Positions 44,975 through 54,228 of a stretch of DNA of 64,000 nucleotides are shown in pieces. How positions within the stretch are numbered: the first letter of the stretch is position 1; every line of letters begins with the position of its first letter. The translations under genes and the position numbers were made by a program. The notes beneath the pieces are model-generated. The model did no database searches. It saw only the letters and a list, made by a program, of their open reading frames with translations, and was not told the origin of the DNA. Source of the DNA: Psychrobacter sp. JB385 (GTDB lineage Bacteria > Pseudomonadota > Gammaproteobacteria > Pseudomonadales > Moraxellaceae); the NCBI RefSeq assembly GCF_900163785.1, contig NZ_FUKN01000001.1, forward strand, positions 62,001 to 126,000. The letters run 5' to 3'.

Positions 44975-46360
44975 ATGTCCAATATTGTGCTTGCTATCAC
45001 GGGCGGTATCGCCGCTTACAAATCTGCTATTTTTGCTCGCTTATTAATTAAGTCGGGCTTTGATGTGCGCGTTATTATGACCACGGGCGCGCAAGCTTTT
45101 ATCACTCCTTTGACACTGCAAGCGCTGACTGGTAATGAGGTACATGTCTCATTGCTTGATGAAAAAGCAGAAGCAGGTATGGGGCATATTGAATTGGCAA
45201 AATGGGCCGATTTGGTCGTTATTGCTCCTGCTTCTGCCAATACGCTTGCTCGCCTTTCAATGGGTATGGCCGATGATTTGTTGACCACGGTGTGCCTTGC
45301 CACGACGGCACCTGTTCTGATTGCACCTGCCATGAATCAGCAGATGTGGGCGCATCCAGCAGTGAATCTGAACGTACAAACATTGCGCGATATGAATTAT
45401 CACATTATCCAACCAGCAAGTGGTGAGCAAGCTTGTGGGGATGTGGGCGCAGGGCGTTTGCCTGAGCCTGAGCAACTACTGGCTGAAGTGCTTTTATTTA
45501 CAGCCATGCAGACGACGCCGCAGCTATTGGCAGGCAAAAGAGTCGTGATTACCGCAGGCGCAACGGTAGAAGCGATTGATCCAGTACGTTACTTATCGAA
45601 CCATTCTACTGGCAAGATGGGTTTTGCATTGGCACGCGCTTGTGTCATTGCTGGCGCTGAGGTGATTTTGATTGCTGGTGGTAAAGTGGCCCTGCCGACA
45701 CCATTAAATGTCAAACGTATCGATGTGTTGTCTGCCGAGGAGATGTTGCTTGCTGCACAGCAGTGCGTTGATGGCACCCATCATGAGCTTCAATTTATGT
45801 TTGAAGAGGAGCATGACCACGATCACGACCATCATCACCACCACGAGCATGAACATCATGACGACTGCGATTGTGATGACGAGCACAGTGAGCATGATAG
45901 CGAAGCACATGCAGTTGCTAGCAATGAGCATGTCAGGGCCACTGATGTCTTTATTGCGACTGCGGCCGTGGCAGATTATCGCACTGAAGAAGCCGCGCCA
46001 CAAAAAATCAAAAAGACACAAGAGGCGATGACACTCAGTCTCGTCAAAAACCCTGATATATTAGCGACCATTTCGCTTGCTCATCCTGAGCTGTTTGTCG
46101 TGGGCTTTGCAGCAGAAACGCAGGACGTTGAGCGTTATGCGCGTGGTAAATTAATCTCTAAAGACTTAGATTTGATTGCTTGTAATGATGTGTCACGAGC
46201 GGATATTGGCTTTGCCAGTGATGACAATGCCATGCAGGTGTTTTTCTCTGAGCACTATAAACGCGCGCCAGTCACCCTAGACAAGGCAAGCAAAGATCAC
46301 ATTGCTGAGCAATTAGTGACTATCATTGGTGAAGCAATCTGGCAACGTCAACATGATTAA
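44975..46360 (+). CDS. coaBC: bifunctional CoaBC with His-rich insertion
   Basis: This enzyme ligates cysteine to 4'-phosphopantothenate (CoaB, CTP-dependent) and decarboxylates the product (CoaC, FMN) in coenzyme A synthesis. The CoaC half (about 1-185) starts IVLAITGGIAAYKSA and contains APAMNQQMW. The CoaB half begins KRVVITAGATVEAIDPVRYL with NHSTGKMGFALA. Length is 461 against 406 in E. coli. The excess is mostly an insertion at residues 277-312 with 14 His, two Cys and many Asp/Glu, inside CoaB just before RATDVFIATAAVADYR. The catalytic motifs look intact. The tail could bind Zn, Ni or Co. Confidence 0.95.
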   Translation: MSNIVLAITGGIAAYKSAIFARLLIKSGFDVRVIMTTGAQAFITPLTLQALTGNEVHVSLLDEKAEAGMGHIELAKWADLVVIAPASANTLARLSMGMADDLLTTVCLATTAPVLIAPAMNQQMWAHPAVNLNVQTLRDMNYHIIQPASGEQACGDVGAGRLPEPEQLLAEVLLFTAMQTTPQLLAGKRVVITAGATVEAIDPVRYLSNHSTGKMGFALARACVIAGAEVILIAGGKVALPTPLNVKRIDVLSAEEMLLAAQQCVDGTHHELQFMFEEEHDHDHDHHHHHEHEHHDDCDCDDEHSEHDSEAHAVASNEHVRATDVFIATAAVADYRTEEAAPQKIKKTQEAMTLSLVKNPDILATISLAHPELFVVGFAAETQDVERYARGKLISKDLDLIACNDVSRADIGFASDDNAMQVFFSEHYKRAPVTLDKASKDHIAEQLVTIIGEAIWQRQHD

Positions 46361-46405
46361 CCATGGTGCCATAGCCCTTATTGCTACGGAAAAGGATATT
46401 AAACC

Positions 46406-47197
46406 TTGAATGAGATGACCAACATGGCGTCTGACGATAATATGCAGATGCTATTGCTGGGGGCAATCTTTGCGTTTGCGTCCTTGCTACACGGTATCAG
46501 CGGGCTGGGTGCGACTTTGGTGACGACCACTGCGCTTGCTAGTATTTATCCGTTGCAACATGCCATTGTCTTGGTTATTTTCCCCTCTTTAGTGGTCAAT
46601 GTAATGACTTGGTTGGCGGGTGGCGGTCGCACACTTTGGCAAAATTTCATCTATTATGGCAGACGTTATTGGTTGCTTGCGTTAACCAGCTTGATTGGCA
46701 GTATTTTGGGTGCAAAGCTTCTATTGTGGGTAGACAGTGCTTACATTTTGCTGGCATTAGCCGCTGTTATTGGCTTTTATGTCATCAGTACCTTATTGGG
46801 TAAGCAATTTCGTTTACCCGATACTAAGCCCGTACTGATCATTGTTGGGTTTAGTGCAGGTGTCATCGGCGGGGCCACCAATGCCATGTCTACTGTGCTG
46901 ATGATGTACTTATTGTCTGCCAGTGATGATAAAAACACGATCGCCAAAGTGGGCAATATGTGCTATTTTTTGGGCAAAGTTGCTCAAATCATCGTCCTAC
47001 GCGAGCCTCTCATGGCATTAAATAGTGGGGAATGGCAGCTGATTACAGTCCTAAGCATATTGTCTATTGTCGCGCTTTTGATTGGTATTCGTCTGCGTCG
47101 TTATCTGCCGCAAGCGCGCTTTCGTCAGCTTATTTTGTTGATTTTAACGGTACTTGGCATACGCGTAGGCTGGCAAGGAATCACCGCTTTTTTATAA
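46406..47197 (+). CDS. TauE/SafE-family (TSUP) membrane protein
   Basis: A 263-residue membrane protein with about eight hydrophobic segments. It is the second TauE/SafE member in the window and only weakly similar to the one at 38221. It shows HGISGLGATLVTTTALASIYPL, then VIGGATNAMSTVLMMYLLSA. A TTG start at 46406 lies 8 bases after AAGGAT; the next ATG (46415) would lose three residues. It is in the same orientation as coaBC and 45 bases away, so it may be co-transcribed. Export of an organosulfur anion is possible; unknown substrate. Confidence 0.85.
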   Translation: MNEMTNMASDDNMQMLLLGAIFAFASLLHGISGLGATLVTTTALASIYPLQHAIVLVIFPSLVVNVMTWLAGGGRTLWQNFIYYGRRYWLLALTSLIGSILGAKLLLWVDSAYILLALAAVIGFYVISTLLGKQFRLPDTKPVLIIVGFSAGVIGGATNAMSTVLMMYLLSASDDKNTIAKVGNMCYFLGKVAQIIVLREPLMALNSGEWQLITVLSILSIVALLIGIRLRRYLPQARFRQLILLILTVLGIRVGWQGITAFL

Positions 47198-47257
47198 GTA
47201 TATATGTGCTCAATCGATACATCGTAGTGGGCCAACATTCATATATAAATAGTTTGT

Positions 47258-47464
47258 TTAGCGGTTAAAAATATTCAATAAAATAGTAGCGACGATACTG
47301 ATCACGATCATGGTCACCACAGGAAAATATACGCGCGTGTTGCCTGACGTGTGTTTAATATCGCCTGGCAGGTTGCCTATCCACGAAAATGCATTGGGAA
47401 ATAATAGCCAAATAACGCCGATAATCACCAGTAGTATGCCCAAACCTATCAGTATCTTTGCCAT
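47258..47464 (-). CDS. small membrane protein, DUF2905
   Basis: A 68-residue protein (ATG 47464, preceded by GAGGCAAGATGAC) with two hydrophobic helices separated by a conserved loop: LIGLGILLVIIGVIWLLFP, WIGNLPGDIK, then VYFPVVTMIVISIVAT. This matches DUF2905, a family of unknown function. It ends the run of minus-strand genes towards the TauE/SafE gene. Confidence 0.85.
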   Translation of the reverse strand: MAKILIGLGILLVIIGVIWLLFPNAFSWIGNLPGDIKHTSGNTRVYFPVVTMIVISIVATILLNIFNR

Positions 47465-47518
47465 GTCATCTTGCCTCATGCCGTTATCAGTTAAGCTTTT
47501 AGACTTTATTTCCCAATC

Positions 47519-48436
47519 CTAATCCGTTGTTTGCTCAAAATAAATCTGCTGCGCCAAACGAAACGTATTGCAGTGCGCTTCTACCACATCTTCGATGTCT
47601 TCTGAATAGCCGCCGCCCATGACAATGGCAATCGGAATATTGGCTGACTTTGCTTGATGCAATACGTACTCGTCACGCGCCTTACATCCCTCTATCGTTA
47701 GCCCCAGTTTCCCAAGTTTGTCAGTTGCGAGCACATCGACAGCAGACTGATAAAATATCAGGTCTGGCGCAAACTCATTGATGAGGCGCGGTAGCGTATC
47801 TTTTAAAATCCGTAAATACGCTTCATCATCTGTCTCATTATCCAGTTCAATATCTAAGTCAGATACCTGCTTGCGGAAGGGGTAGTTTTTGGCACCATGC
47901 ATGCTAAAGACAAAAACGCGTGACTCGTTTGCCATGATACTTGCGTTGCCATTACCTTGATGCACATCCAAATCTACCACCAAAATTCTTTGCGCCTGTC
48001 CGCGATTGAGTAATAAATTGCTGGCGATACAGACGTCGTTGAATACACAAAATCCTTCACCATGATCGGCAAATGCATGATGCGTGCCGCCCGCCACATT
48101 CATCGCGACACCATATTGCTGTGCATACAAGGCACACTCATAAGTTGCATGGGCGATATAGCGGCCGCGCTCTACCAGCGTGGGCGTCATCTCAAAACCA
48201 ATGGCGCGCGCTTCTTTTCGTGGTAATGTTTGGGTTTTGAGCTGCTGCCAGTAGCCTTGCGTGTGAGTGGTCAAAATCTCATCTTCACTCAGCCGGGCAG
48301 GCGCAAAAAAATTATCGGTAGTAATGGTGCCCTCAGCCAATAGACGTTCAGGAATGAGCGTATATTTTTGCATCGGAAAACGGTGTTTATCCGGAACGGA
48401 ATAACGAAAAATGTCAGAATAAGCAATTTTTAGCAT
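47519..48436 (-). CDS. histone-deacetylase-fold family protein (AcuC/class II-like)
   Basis: The 305-residue cytoplasmic protein has the arginase/HDAC fold. The zinc site and active site are present: GGTHHAFADHGEGFCVFND with tandem His, and VVDLDVHQGNGNA with the Asp/His ligands, plus a late GGGYSEDI loop. Bacterial relatives deacetylate acetyl-lysine, acetylpolyamines or small amides. Nothing nearby identifies the substrate. Monocistronic. Confidence 0.92.
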   Translation of the reverse strand: MLKIAYSDIFRYSVPDKHRFPMQKYTLIPERLLAEGTITTDNFFAPARLSEDEILTTHTQGYWQQLKTQTLPRKEARAIGFEMTPTLVERGRYIAHATYECALYAQQYGVAMNVAGGTHHAFADHGEGFCVFNDVCIASNLLLNRGQAQRILVVDLDVHQGNGNASIMANESRVFVFSMHGAKNYPFRKQVSDLDIELDNETDDEAYLRILKDTLPRLINEFAPDLIFYQSAVDVLATDKLGKLGLTIEGCKARDEYVLHQAKSANIPIAIVMGGGYSEDIEDVVEAHCNTFRLAQQIYFEQTTD

Positions 48437-48548
48437 AATATTATAGTTGTTCTTATAGAATGAGAATGAAGAAGTTTTGAGCGTAAAGTGCGGGTAACAA
48501 CACCTCTATACATGAGTTTAAATACCAATGGTGAACGGTCACAGAGCT

Positions 48549-49364
48549 TTATTGTACGAACTGAGTGGGCAAAAAAAACGTGCGTGAATCTATGTCTTGG
48601 CGCAATGTCATCAATAAGGCTTGTAAGTCTTCTTCTGGATCTTGATTGTTGATTAAGTTGCTAAATAACTCATGAGCGACCGTCGTCATGGCAACCACGC
48701 TTTGTAGTAAATGATCGACCACTTTTTCATTAATGCCCACTGCTTCAACATCGATAGCGTTTTTGTAGCGTATCTCGCCATCATTGACATCCATTTCTAT
48801 ATTGCCAATCAGCATATCGTAATTAAGCTGCGTGATTAATAACATCGCAGCGCTCTGATGACTCTCTGGTATCAAAAACGGCAAGACACCATAGACGGCC
48901 AACAATTTACTCTCTTCTTGAGCGCGAAACAGGTAGCCACAGTTGAGGTCTTTATGGCGCATTCGCAGTGACAAATGATGCGATTGCTGACCATCATGGG
49001 TTTTGGGTCGATAGTACGTATAGTGCCATTGCTTGTCATTAAAATAGGTTTTTAAGAAATCAACAATTGGCGTATGGTGAGGCTCATGTTGGTCAGCAGA
49101 GGAGTCAGGAATTATCGCTTGTGAGCGTCCATGATCAGTGTTGATATCAGAAGCAGCGTCCATCTCGCTGCGGTCATTTTTGACTTTTTCAGCTTCATCA
49201 CGCTTATTACTGCGGGGTATCTCATGGCTTTTTGAATCAGCCACATTCTCTTTGACGGTAGAAGTCGTTGGTTTACTTGCACCATCAATGACAGATTGCG
49301 GTGCGGACGTCGTCAAAAACCGTTTGATTTTTTGCCATAAGCTGAGTTTGTTACGTTGGCTCAT
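48549..49364 (-). CDS. YbjN-domain protein with disordered N-terminus
   Basis: The 271-residue cytoplasmic protein has a hydrophilic, Ser/Asp/Lys-rich N-terminal ~95 residues and a C-terminal YbjN-like domain (about 98-255): IVDFLKTYFNDKQWHYTYY, then LLAVYGVLPFLIPESHQSAA, LLITQLNYDMLIGNIEMDV. The fold resembles type III secretion chaperones. In enterobacteria YbjN affects motility and stress responses, but that may not transfer. The next gene upstream (49423) is 58 bases away on the same strand, possibly co-transcribed. Confidence 0.75.
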   Translation of the reverse strand: MSQRNKLSLWQKIKRFLTTSAPQSVIDGASKPTTSTVKENVADSKSHEIPRSNKRDEAEKVKNDRSEMDAASDINTDHGRSQAIIPDSSADQHEPHHTPIVDFLKTYFNDKQWHYTYYRPKTHDGQQSHHLSLRMRHKDLNCGYLFRAQEESKLLAVYGVLPFLIPESHQSAAMLLITQLNYDMLIGNIEMDVNDGEIRYKNAIDVEAVGINEKVVDHLLQSVVAMTTVAHELFSNLINNQDPEEDLQALLMTLRQDIDSRTFFLPTQFVQ

Positions 49365-49422
49365 AATAGGGTGCTAAACAGTAGATGAGATAAAATATGG
49401 ATAAATACCTTCAAACAGCAAA

Positions 49423-50598
49423 TTAGTCGTTATTTAGTATTAATCGCTCTTTGATTGTTGGTTGATCATAAAACGCTTGCAGCATATCGCGAGTATGCGC
49501 TCTAAACCATGGGCTTTCTAAGGCATCATATACCACAGGTAATAACGCTGTGCTAAATTCTGCCATGGCTTGCTCATCAATATATAAGCTGGCGGCGACA
49601 GTGGCAATGGTATCCGTCTGATGATTGGCGTACCACGTATCAATACTCGCTGCTATCAGACTGTGCAAATAAGGCGACAGTCGCAAACGGTTATAGCTTT
49701 GTTGAATGCCAGCTTCGATATGATCGATACTACTGTTAGCAGGCTCATCACGCAGGTAGGTTTGTAGATGGCTGACCGGTTGCTCCTTAATACGTGCCCA
49801 ACCCGTGATAAGCAAACGCGCTACTTCTTCGTTGGATAAATGTGCTTGCGCGTTGGCTTCTGCTCGGTGCGCCAAATCCTTGATGTTGCGATGCAAATAC
49901 GCTTGTAGTTTTTCATCAAGGTTTCTATTGGTGGCTTTTTCAAAAGAGCTGCGTCCAAGCTTCATCAGTTTACCAACGCCGCCCGCTTTTTCTAGCGTGG
50001 TCTCCATAAAGTCATTGATAGCGTGATAGAGCGTTTGCGTCAATAAATCTGTGAAAGTTTCATTACCAACTAACGTATGAATTAAGACATTACGCTGCTG
50101 CTCATGACTACCGACATAATTGGCAAGCGTCTCAACTTGCGTATCATCTATCAATTCTGACAACGGTACATTGTCATTGACGGGATGATAAATAACCGTA
50201 TGTAAAATATCGCGAATATCAGCACGCATGGCCTCACTCATTGGCTGATTAAGAAGCCAATCATTAATCAAATGCTGCAAATGGTCACGGGTAATGTATT
50301 TGTTTAAGGGCTGTGCCCCAAACCATTGCCACGCCTCTAAGCTCAGCGGCTGAGCTTGGCTACGTAGCCACTGCTGTATAAAATCCACTTGAGCATCGAT
50401 CAAGCTATCTATAGTTAAGCTTGTCTTTGATAGGCTTTCTTGAGACTGATTAAGCCCAGTATATATCTGATGCTCGGTGTCTACCTTGTGTTCAGTATCC
50501 ACTTGGGGCGTTTGGTTTTGGCTATCTTTTGAAGTCTGCATAGGTTTTGAGGTCATAGTAATCGACAATTTGTTATACTGTGAGTTTGTGATAAGCAT
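49423..50598 (-). CDS. unrecognised helical protein
   Basis: A 391-residue protein (an internal ATG at 50556 is an alternative start; neither has a clear ribosome-binding site). After a polar N-terminal ~55 residues it is almost entirely helical with amphipathic helices and few Cys or Gly. No signal peptide and no transmembrane segment. Segments such as LRLSPYLHSLIAASIDTWYA and GGVGKLMKLGRSSFEKATN do not match a motif I know. It precedes the YbjN gene on the same strand and is divergent from ccmA. Confidence 0.65.
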   Translation of the reverse strand: MLITNSQYNKLSITMTSKPMQTSKDSQNQTPQVDTEHKVDTEHQIYTGLNQSQESLSKTSLTIDSLIDAQVDFIQQWLRSQAQPLSLEAWQWFGAQPLNKYITRDHLQHLINDWLLNQPMSEAMRADIRDILHTVIYHPVNDNVPLSELIDDTQVETLANYVGSHEQQRNVLIHTLVGNETFTDLLTQTLYHAINDFMETTLEKAGGVGKLMKLGRSSFEKATNRNLDEKLQAYLHRNIKDLAHRAEANAQAHLSNEEVARLLITGWARIKEQPVSHLQTYLRDEPANSSIDHIEAGIQQSYNRLRLSPYLHSLIAASIDTWYANHQTDTIATVAASLYIDEQAMAEFSTALLPVVYDALESPWFRAHTRDMLQAFYDQPTIKERLILNND

Positions 50599-50674
50599 AA
50601 AGTATTATGCCACGAACATCGTACTTGTTTGTGATGAATATTGACTGCCGCTTGATAAATAACGAGAGGTTTTG

Positions 50675-51304
50675 ATGACGGCTTTGGATACGCCCTTACT
50701 TGTGCTTGATGAGCTAACCGTTCAGCGTGGTGAGATTCCGCTATGCGAAGCGGTTACGCTTCAGTTATCTGAGGGCAGCATTTGTCATCTGATTGGTGCC
50801 AATGGAACAGGGAAAACGACGCTACTGATGCAGCTGGCAGGATTATTGCCAGTACTGACGGGTGAGATCAGTTACCAAGGCATGGCAAGCTTACCTGTCC
50901 AGCCGCTGTATGTATCGCATCAATTGGGTATTCATCCCAATCTCACTGTGGCACAAAACCTGACGTTTTTACTGAATTTGTATGGTATCACACCAAGCGC
51001 TGCCGACATTGATGCTGCCCTTACGTGGGTGGGATTACAAGGGTTTGAAACGATCAGCTCAAGCCATTTATCCGCTGGTCAAACTCGCCGTATCACCCTT
51101 GCAAGGCTGTATCTTTTGACGCCTGAGGTGACACAGCTGTGGCTGCTTGATGAGCCTTTTACCGCGCTCGATGTCGATATGGTAGCGCGGATGGAAGAGA
51201 GACTGTGCGACTTTGCTCATGCAGGCGGCGCGATTTTGATGACCAGCCATCAATCAGTTGGCGTTGCCAATCAAGTGCTCGACTTGACAGAGTATATAGT
51301 TTAG
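50675..51304 (+). CDS. ccmA: haem exporter ATP-binding protein CcmA
   Basis: The 209-residue ABC ATPase has Walker A GANGTGKTT, a signature helix HLSAGQTRRITLARL (LSAGQ) and Walker B LWLLDEPFTALD with a switch-region His in MTSHQ. ATG 50675 follows GAGAGG. With CcmB and CcmC it forms the complex that loads haem onto CcmE and releases holo-CcmE during cytochrome c maturation (System I). First gene of a five-gene cluster, 143 bases before ccmB. Confidence 0.94.
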   Translation: MTALDTPLLVLDELTVQRGEIPLCEAVTLQLSEGSICHLIGANGTGKTTLLMQLAGLLPVLTGEISYQGMASLPVQPLYVSHQLGIHPNLTVAQNLTFLLNLYGITPSAADIDAALTWVGLQGFETISSSHLSAGQTRRITLARLYLLTPEVTQLWLLDEPFTALDVDMVARMEERLCDFAHAGGAILMTSHQSVGVANQVLDLTEYIV

Positions 51305-51447
51305 GCGCTTTATCAGAAGTCTGTCATGTTAAAGGCCTATCATGAGATAGCACTTTCATACTGACCTATCAATACGGTTTTATCCCACTATAATATAAGC
51401 GCGATGAGCAAAGAGCCAATAATGCCACAGACAGGACGATACATGCG

Positions 51448-52155
51448 ATGAAGAAAAGCGCCAATACTATCGAGAACACGTCGCATGGTATCAGCTTTAC
51501 GCAGCTATGGGCACGCGAGTGGCAAGTAAAGCAGCAAGGGGCAGTGCAGTGGTTGTATCCTCTGGTGCTGTTTTTGGTGATTATTACCTTGTTTCCGCTG
51601 GCGGTCGGTAGCGAGCCTGCGCTATTACAGCGACTTGGCGTGTCCGCTGTATGGATTGCGGCATTGTTGTCACTGGTCATGGGTGTTGATGGCTTGTTCA
51701 AACCAGCCCTTGATAATGGTACCTTGGCACAATTGGTCGTTGCCAACGCGTCATTGCCATTATGGGTACTGATTCGCTTGGCGATTCACTGGGTATTTAG
51801 CAGCGGCATTGTGGCCATACTCAGTTTATTGGCGGTACCGTTGTTTCAACTGGACTGGTTTGAAACCACAATATTGATGGCCTCTATCATCGCGGGCAGC
51901 CCAATGCTGTTGATGCTGTCTGCCATCGCCAGTAGCTTGACGCTATCATTAAAGAATGGCGCGGTGCTGGTACCATTGATTGCTTTACCGATGCAGTTGC
52001 CTGTTTTGATTTTTGCGACGGGCGCTGTCGATCTGTATGCCACAGGTCTCAATGGTCTACCCATATTGGCTTTGTTATTAGCAGGCAGCATCATCTCAAT
52101 CTTAGTCATGCCGTGGGTGATTGCAATGACTCTAAAAATGGCATGGTTGAACTAA
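51448..52155 (+). CDS. ccmB: haem exporter membrane subunit CcmB
   Basis: The 235-residue integral membrane protein has six hydrophobic helices. The N-terminal REWQVKQQGAVQWLYPLVLF and the LFKPALDNGTLAQLV loop are the CcmB patterns. It is the membrane subunit paired with CcmA. Its C-terminus LVMPWVIAMTLKMAW ends before a 225-base gap to ccmC, within which a possible promoter lies. Confidence 0.92.
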   Translation: MKKSANTIENTSHGISFTQLWAREWQVKQQGAVQWLYPLVLFLVIITLFPLAVGSEPALLQRLGVSAVWIAALLSLVMGVDGLFKPALDNGTLAQLVVANASLPLWVLIRLAIHWVFSSGIVAILSLLAVPLFQLDWFETTILMASIIAGSPMLLMLSAIASSLTLSLKNGAVLVPLIALPMQLPVLIFATGAVDLYATGLNGLPILALLLAGSIISILVMPWVIAMTLKMAWLN

Positions 52156-52243
52156 ACTGGAAATTGTACGGCTCAGATATTGTCACAACCTTTGATATTG
52201 TCGCTCCGTGTATTAACATCATGGTGAAAACTGGCAATTTTGT

Positions 52244-52249
52244 TATAAT
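52244..52249 (+). promoter_or_regulatory. possible -10 promoter element for ccmC
   Basis: A TATAAT lies 131 bases upstream of ccmC in the unusually long gap after ccmB. The -35 region is weak (around 52221). This suggests ccmCDE can be transcribed separately from ccmAB. Confidence 0.35.
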
Positions 52250-52380
52250 AGTCAATTAAGTACATAAGCCGTTCTTTGTAGATTCTATCCAGTGTTTAAC
52301 GCCAGCAGGTTGGCAGATGATAATGCTCATAAGGTGTTATATCGGTCGTCACCAGTAAGCTGTGTAATAGGTTTATCCCC

Positions 52381-53169
52381 ATGCCCAACCTGAATAATGT
52401 CTCATCTCCTAGCCTGTGGCAACGCATGTGGCAGGGCTTCTTAACGACTGTGGGTACCAAACAGTTTTTTCGTATTTTTGCGCCTTGGGTTAAGTGGTTG
52501 GCGATATTAGCCAGTATCTGTTTGCTCGTTGGCAGTATTTGGGGACTGGCGTTTGCGCCCCCTGATTACTTGCAAGGCAATAGCTATCGTATCATCTTCA
52601 TACATGTACCCGCCGCCAGTCTTGCTATTTCTATCTATTTTACCCTTGCCGTATTGGGTGTGATTTATCTGGTCTGGAAAATCAAGACGGCCAGTTTGGT
52701 CGCTCAAGCCCTCGCTCCGATAGGGTTTTTGTTATGTGTGATTAGCTTATTGACGGGTTCTATTTGGGCAAAGCCTACGTGGGGTACTTACTGGGTTTGG
52801 GATGCGCGTTTGACCTCGATGCTGATTTTGGCCTTTTTATATGCAGGTGTTATGGCACTATTTGCCGCTTTTGAACACACAGCCAACCGAGGCAAAGCCG
52901 CTGCCATTTTATCTATCGTTGGTGCGGTCAATCTACCCATTATCAAGTACTCAGTTGAGTGGTGGAATACCTTACATCAAGGGGCTACCTTTACCTTGAC
53001 GGCTGCCCCAAAAATGTCGGCAGACATGTGGATGCCGTTGCTACTGATGATAATTGGCAGTTATTTACTGGTCGCAACATTGACAATCTATCGTACGAAC
53101 ACCTTAATCTTGTATCGCGATCAGGGTAAAGCGTGGGTGAAAGAATACATCCGTGGTCAACACAAATAA
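52381..53169 (+). CDS. ccmC: haem-handling membrane protein CcmC
   Basis: A 262-residue protein with six transmembrane helices and the tryptophan-rich WWD-type motif WGTYWVWDARLTS preceded and followed by conserved His residues (IIFIHVPAAS, AAFEHTANRG, VEWWNTLHQG). CcmC presents haem to CcmE at the periplasmic face. The gene is 16 bases upstream of ccmD, so co-translated. Confidence 0.95.
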   Translation: MPNLNNVSSPSLWQRMWQGFLTTVGTKQFFRIFAPWVKWLAILASICLLVGSIWGLAFAPPDYLQGNSYRIIFIHVPAASLAISIYFTLAVLGVIYLVWKIKTASLVAQALAPIGFLLCVISLLTGSIWAKPTWGTYWVWDARLTSMLILAFLYAGVMALFAAFEHTANRGKAAAILSIVGAVNLPIIKYSVEWWNTLHQGATFTLTAAPKMSADMWMPLLLMIIGSYLLVATLTIYRTNTLILYRDQGKAWVKEYIRGQHK

Positions 53170-53185
53170 CGGCTAGGAAATCATT

Positions 53186-53419
53186 ATGCAGCCCTATTTT
53201 TATAGCGTGTCTGAATTTATTGCCATGGGTAAGCATGGGGTCTTTGTGTGGTCTTGTTGGGCAATCACAATTGGCGTAATGCTCGTATTTATCATTTATA
53301 GTCGTCGTCAAAGACAAGCCCTGATTAAGCAATTGACCATTCAGCAAGCGCGTCAAGCGCAGCGTACACCCAAAGTATCCGCAACTGTGACAAACACACC
53401 ATTAGAGTCTGACAAGTAA
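53186..53419 (+). CDS. ccmD: haem exporter small subunit CcmD
   Basis: A 77-residue protein with one central membrane helix (about residues 24-43) preceded by FYSVSEFIAMGKHGVFVW and followed by a basic, polar tail. These are the usual CcmD properties. It helps release holo-CcmE from CcmABC. TAGGAAATCATT gives the ribosome-binding site. Confidence 0.88.
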   Translation: MQPYFYSVSEFIAMGKHGVFVWSCWAITIGVMLVFIIYSRRQRQALIKQLTIQQARQAQRTPKVSATVTNTPLESDK

Positions 53420-53626
53420 GAAAATCTTCCTAATATCATGAAGATATGTCTTTATAAGTCCTCACAAGGCTTATGGACTTGAGCGAAAAATGCTACTATA
53501 GAGCCACTAGAAGAGTAAGATTAGAAAGACATTTTTGACACGTTTTTCTAATGGTAGTTTCTTCAACATTTTTTGTTTTATAGATTGGTAGTTTGTAAAA
53601 CAATGAGTCATCAATGAGGTAGTGGT

Positions 53627-54127
53627 ATGAACGCAGTTCGTCGCAAAAAACTGATGTGGGTTATGTTTACACTTGCTGGGGCGGCGATAGCCGTGGTGTT
53701 GGTGCTTTATGCCATTGGTCAGCAAACCGACTACTACTTTGACGCGACAGCCATTGCACAAGGCGAAGCACCGCAAGACAAACGTATTCGCGCAGGGGGC
53801 ATGGTGGTGGCAGGTAGCGTTCAGCGGGCGCCAAATGATCCCTTAAGTATTGAGTTTGCGATTACAGATTTTAAATCGACTGTGCCCGTGACTTATCAAG
53901 GTATTTTGCCAGATTTATTTGCTGAAAACTCAGGGGTTGTTGCCACGGGTAAAATGCAGGGTGATACATTTGTTGCAGGCGAGGTATTGGCCAAGCATGA
54001 TGAAAACTATATGCCACCTGAGGTTGCCAAATCAATGAAAGAAGACAATCGTAGTGGCGCCATTCCTTCTTCTGAACAATATAATCCTGCTGAAAAAGTG
54101 CATGAAACTCAAACGCTCCAGCAATAA
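53627..54127 (+). CDS. ccmE: periplasmic haem chaperone CcmE
   Basis: A 166-residue protein with an N-terminal membrane anchor (about residues 10-30) and a periplasmic OB-fold domain starting [13 protein letters not shown]. The covalent haem-binding His is His124 in the HDENY motif. It passes haem to CcmF for attachment to apocytochrome c. The gene ends the cluster; a strong terminator follows at 54150-54183. Confidence 0.94.
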   Translation: MNAVRRKKLMWVMFTLAGAAIAVVLVLYAIGQQTDYYFDATAIAQGEAPQDKRIRAGGMVVAGSVQRAPNDPLSIEFAITDFKSTVPVTYQGILPDLFAENSGVVATGKMQGDTFVAGEVLAKHDENYMPPEVAKSMKEDNRSGAIPSSEQYNPAEKVHETQTLQQ

Positions 54128-54149
54128 GGACAGAGGTATTGTCTCAATA

Positions 54150-54183
54150 AAAAAAGCCACCAAGACTATCGGTGGCTTTTTTG
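54150..54183 (+). terminator. terminator of the ccm cluster
   Basis: Stem AAAAAGCCACC with GGTGGCTTTTTT. Near-symmetric. It also faces the converging aldo/keto reductase gene. Confidence 0.85.
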
Positions 54184-54228
54184 TGACTTATCAGGTTTTA
54201 CAAGTCATCGTTTGATAGCAAGGCGCTA

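Noticed and set aside
45704..46031. Long frames on both strands over the His-rich part of coaBC
   Set aside because: They are by-products of the repetitive CAT/GAC codons of the CoaBC insertion.
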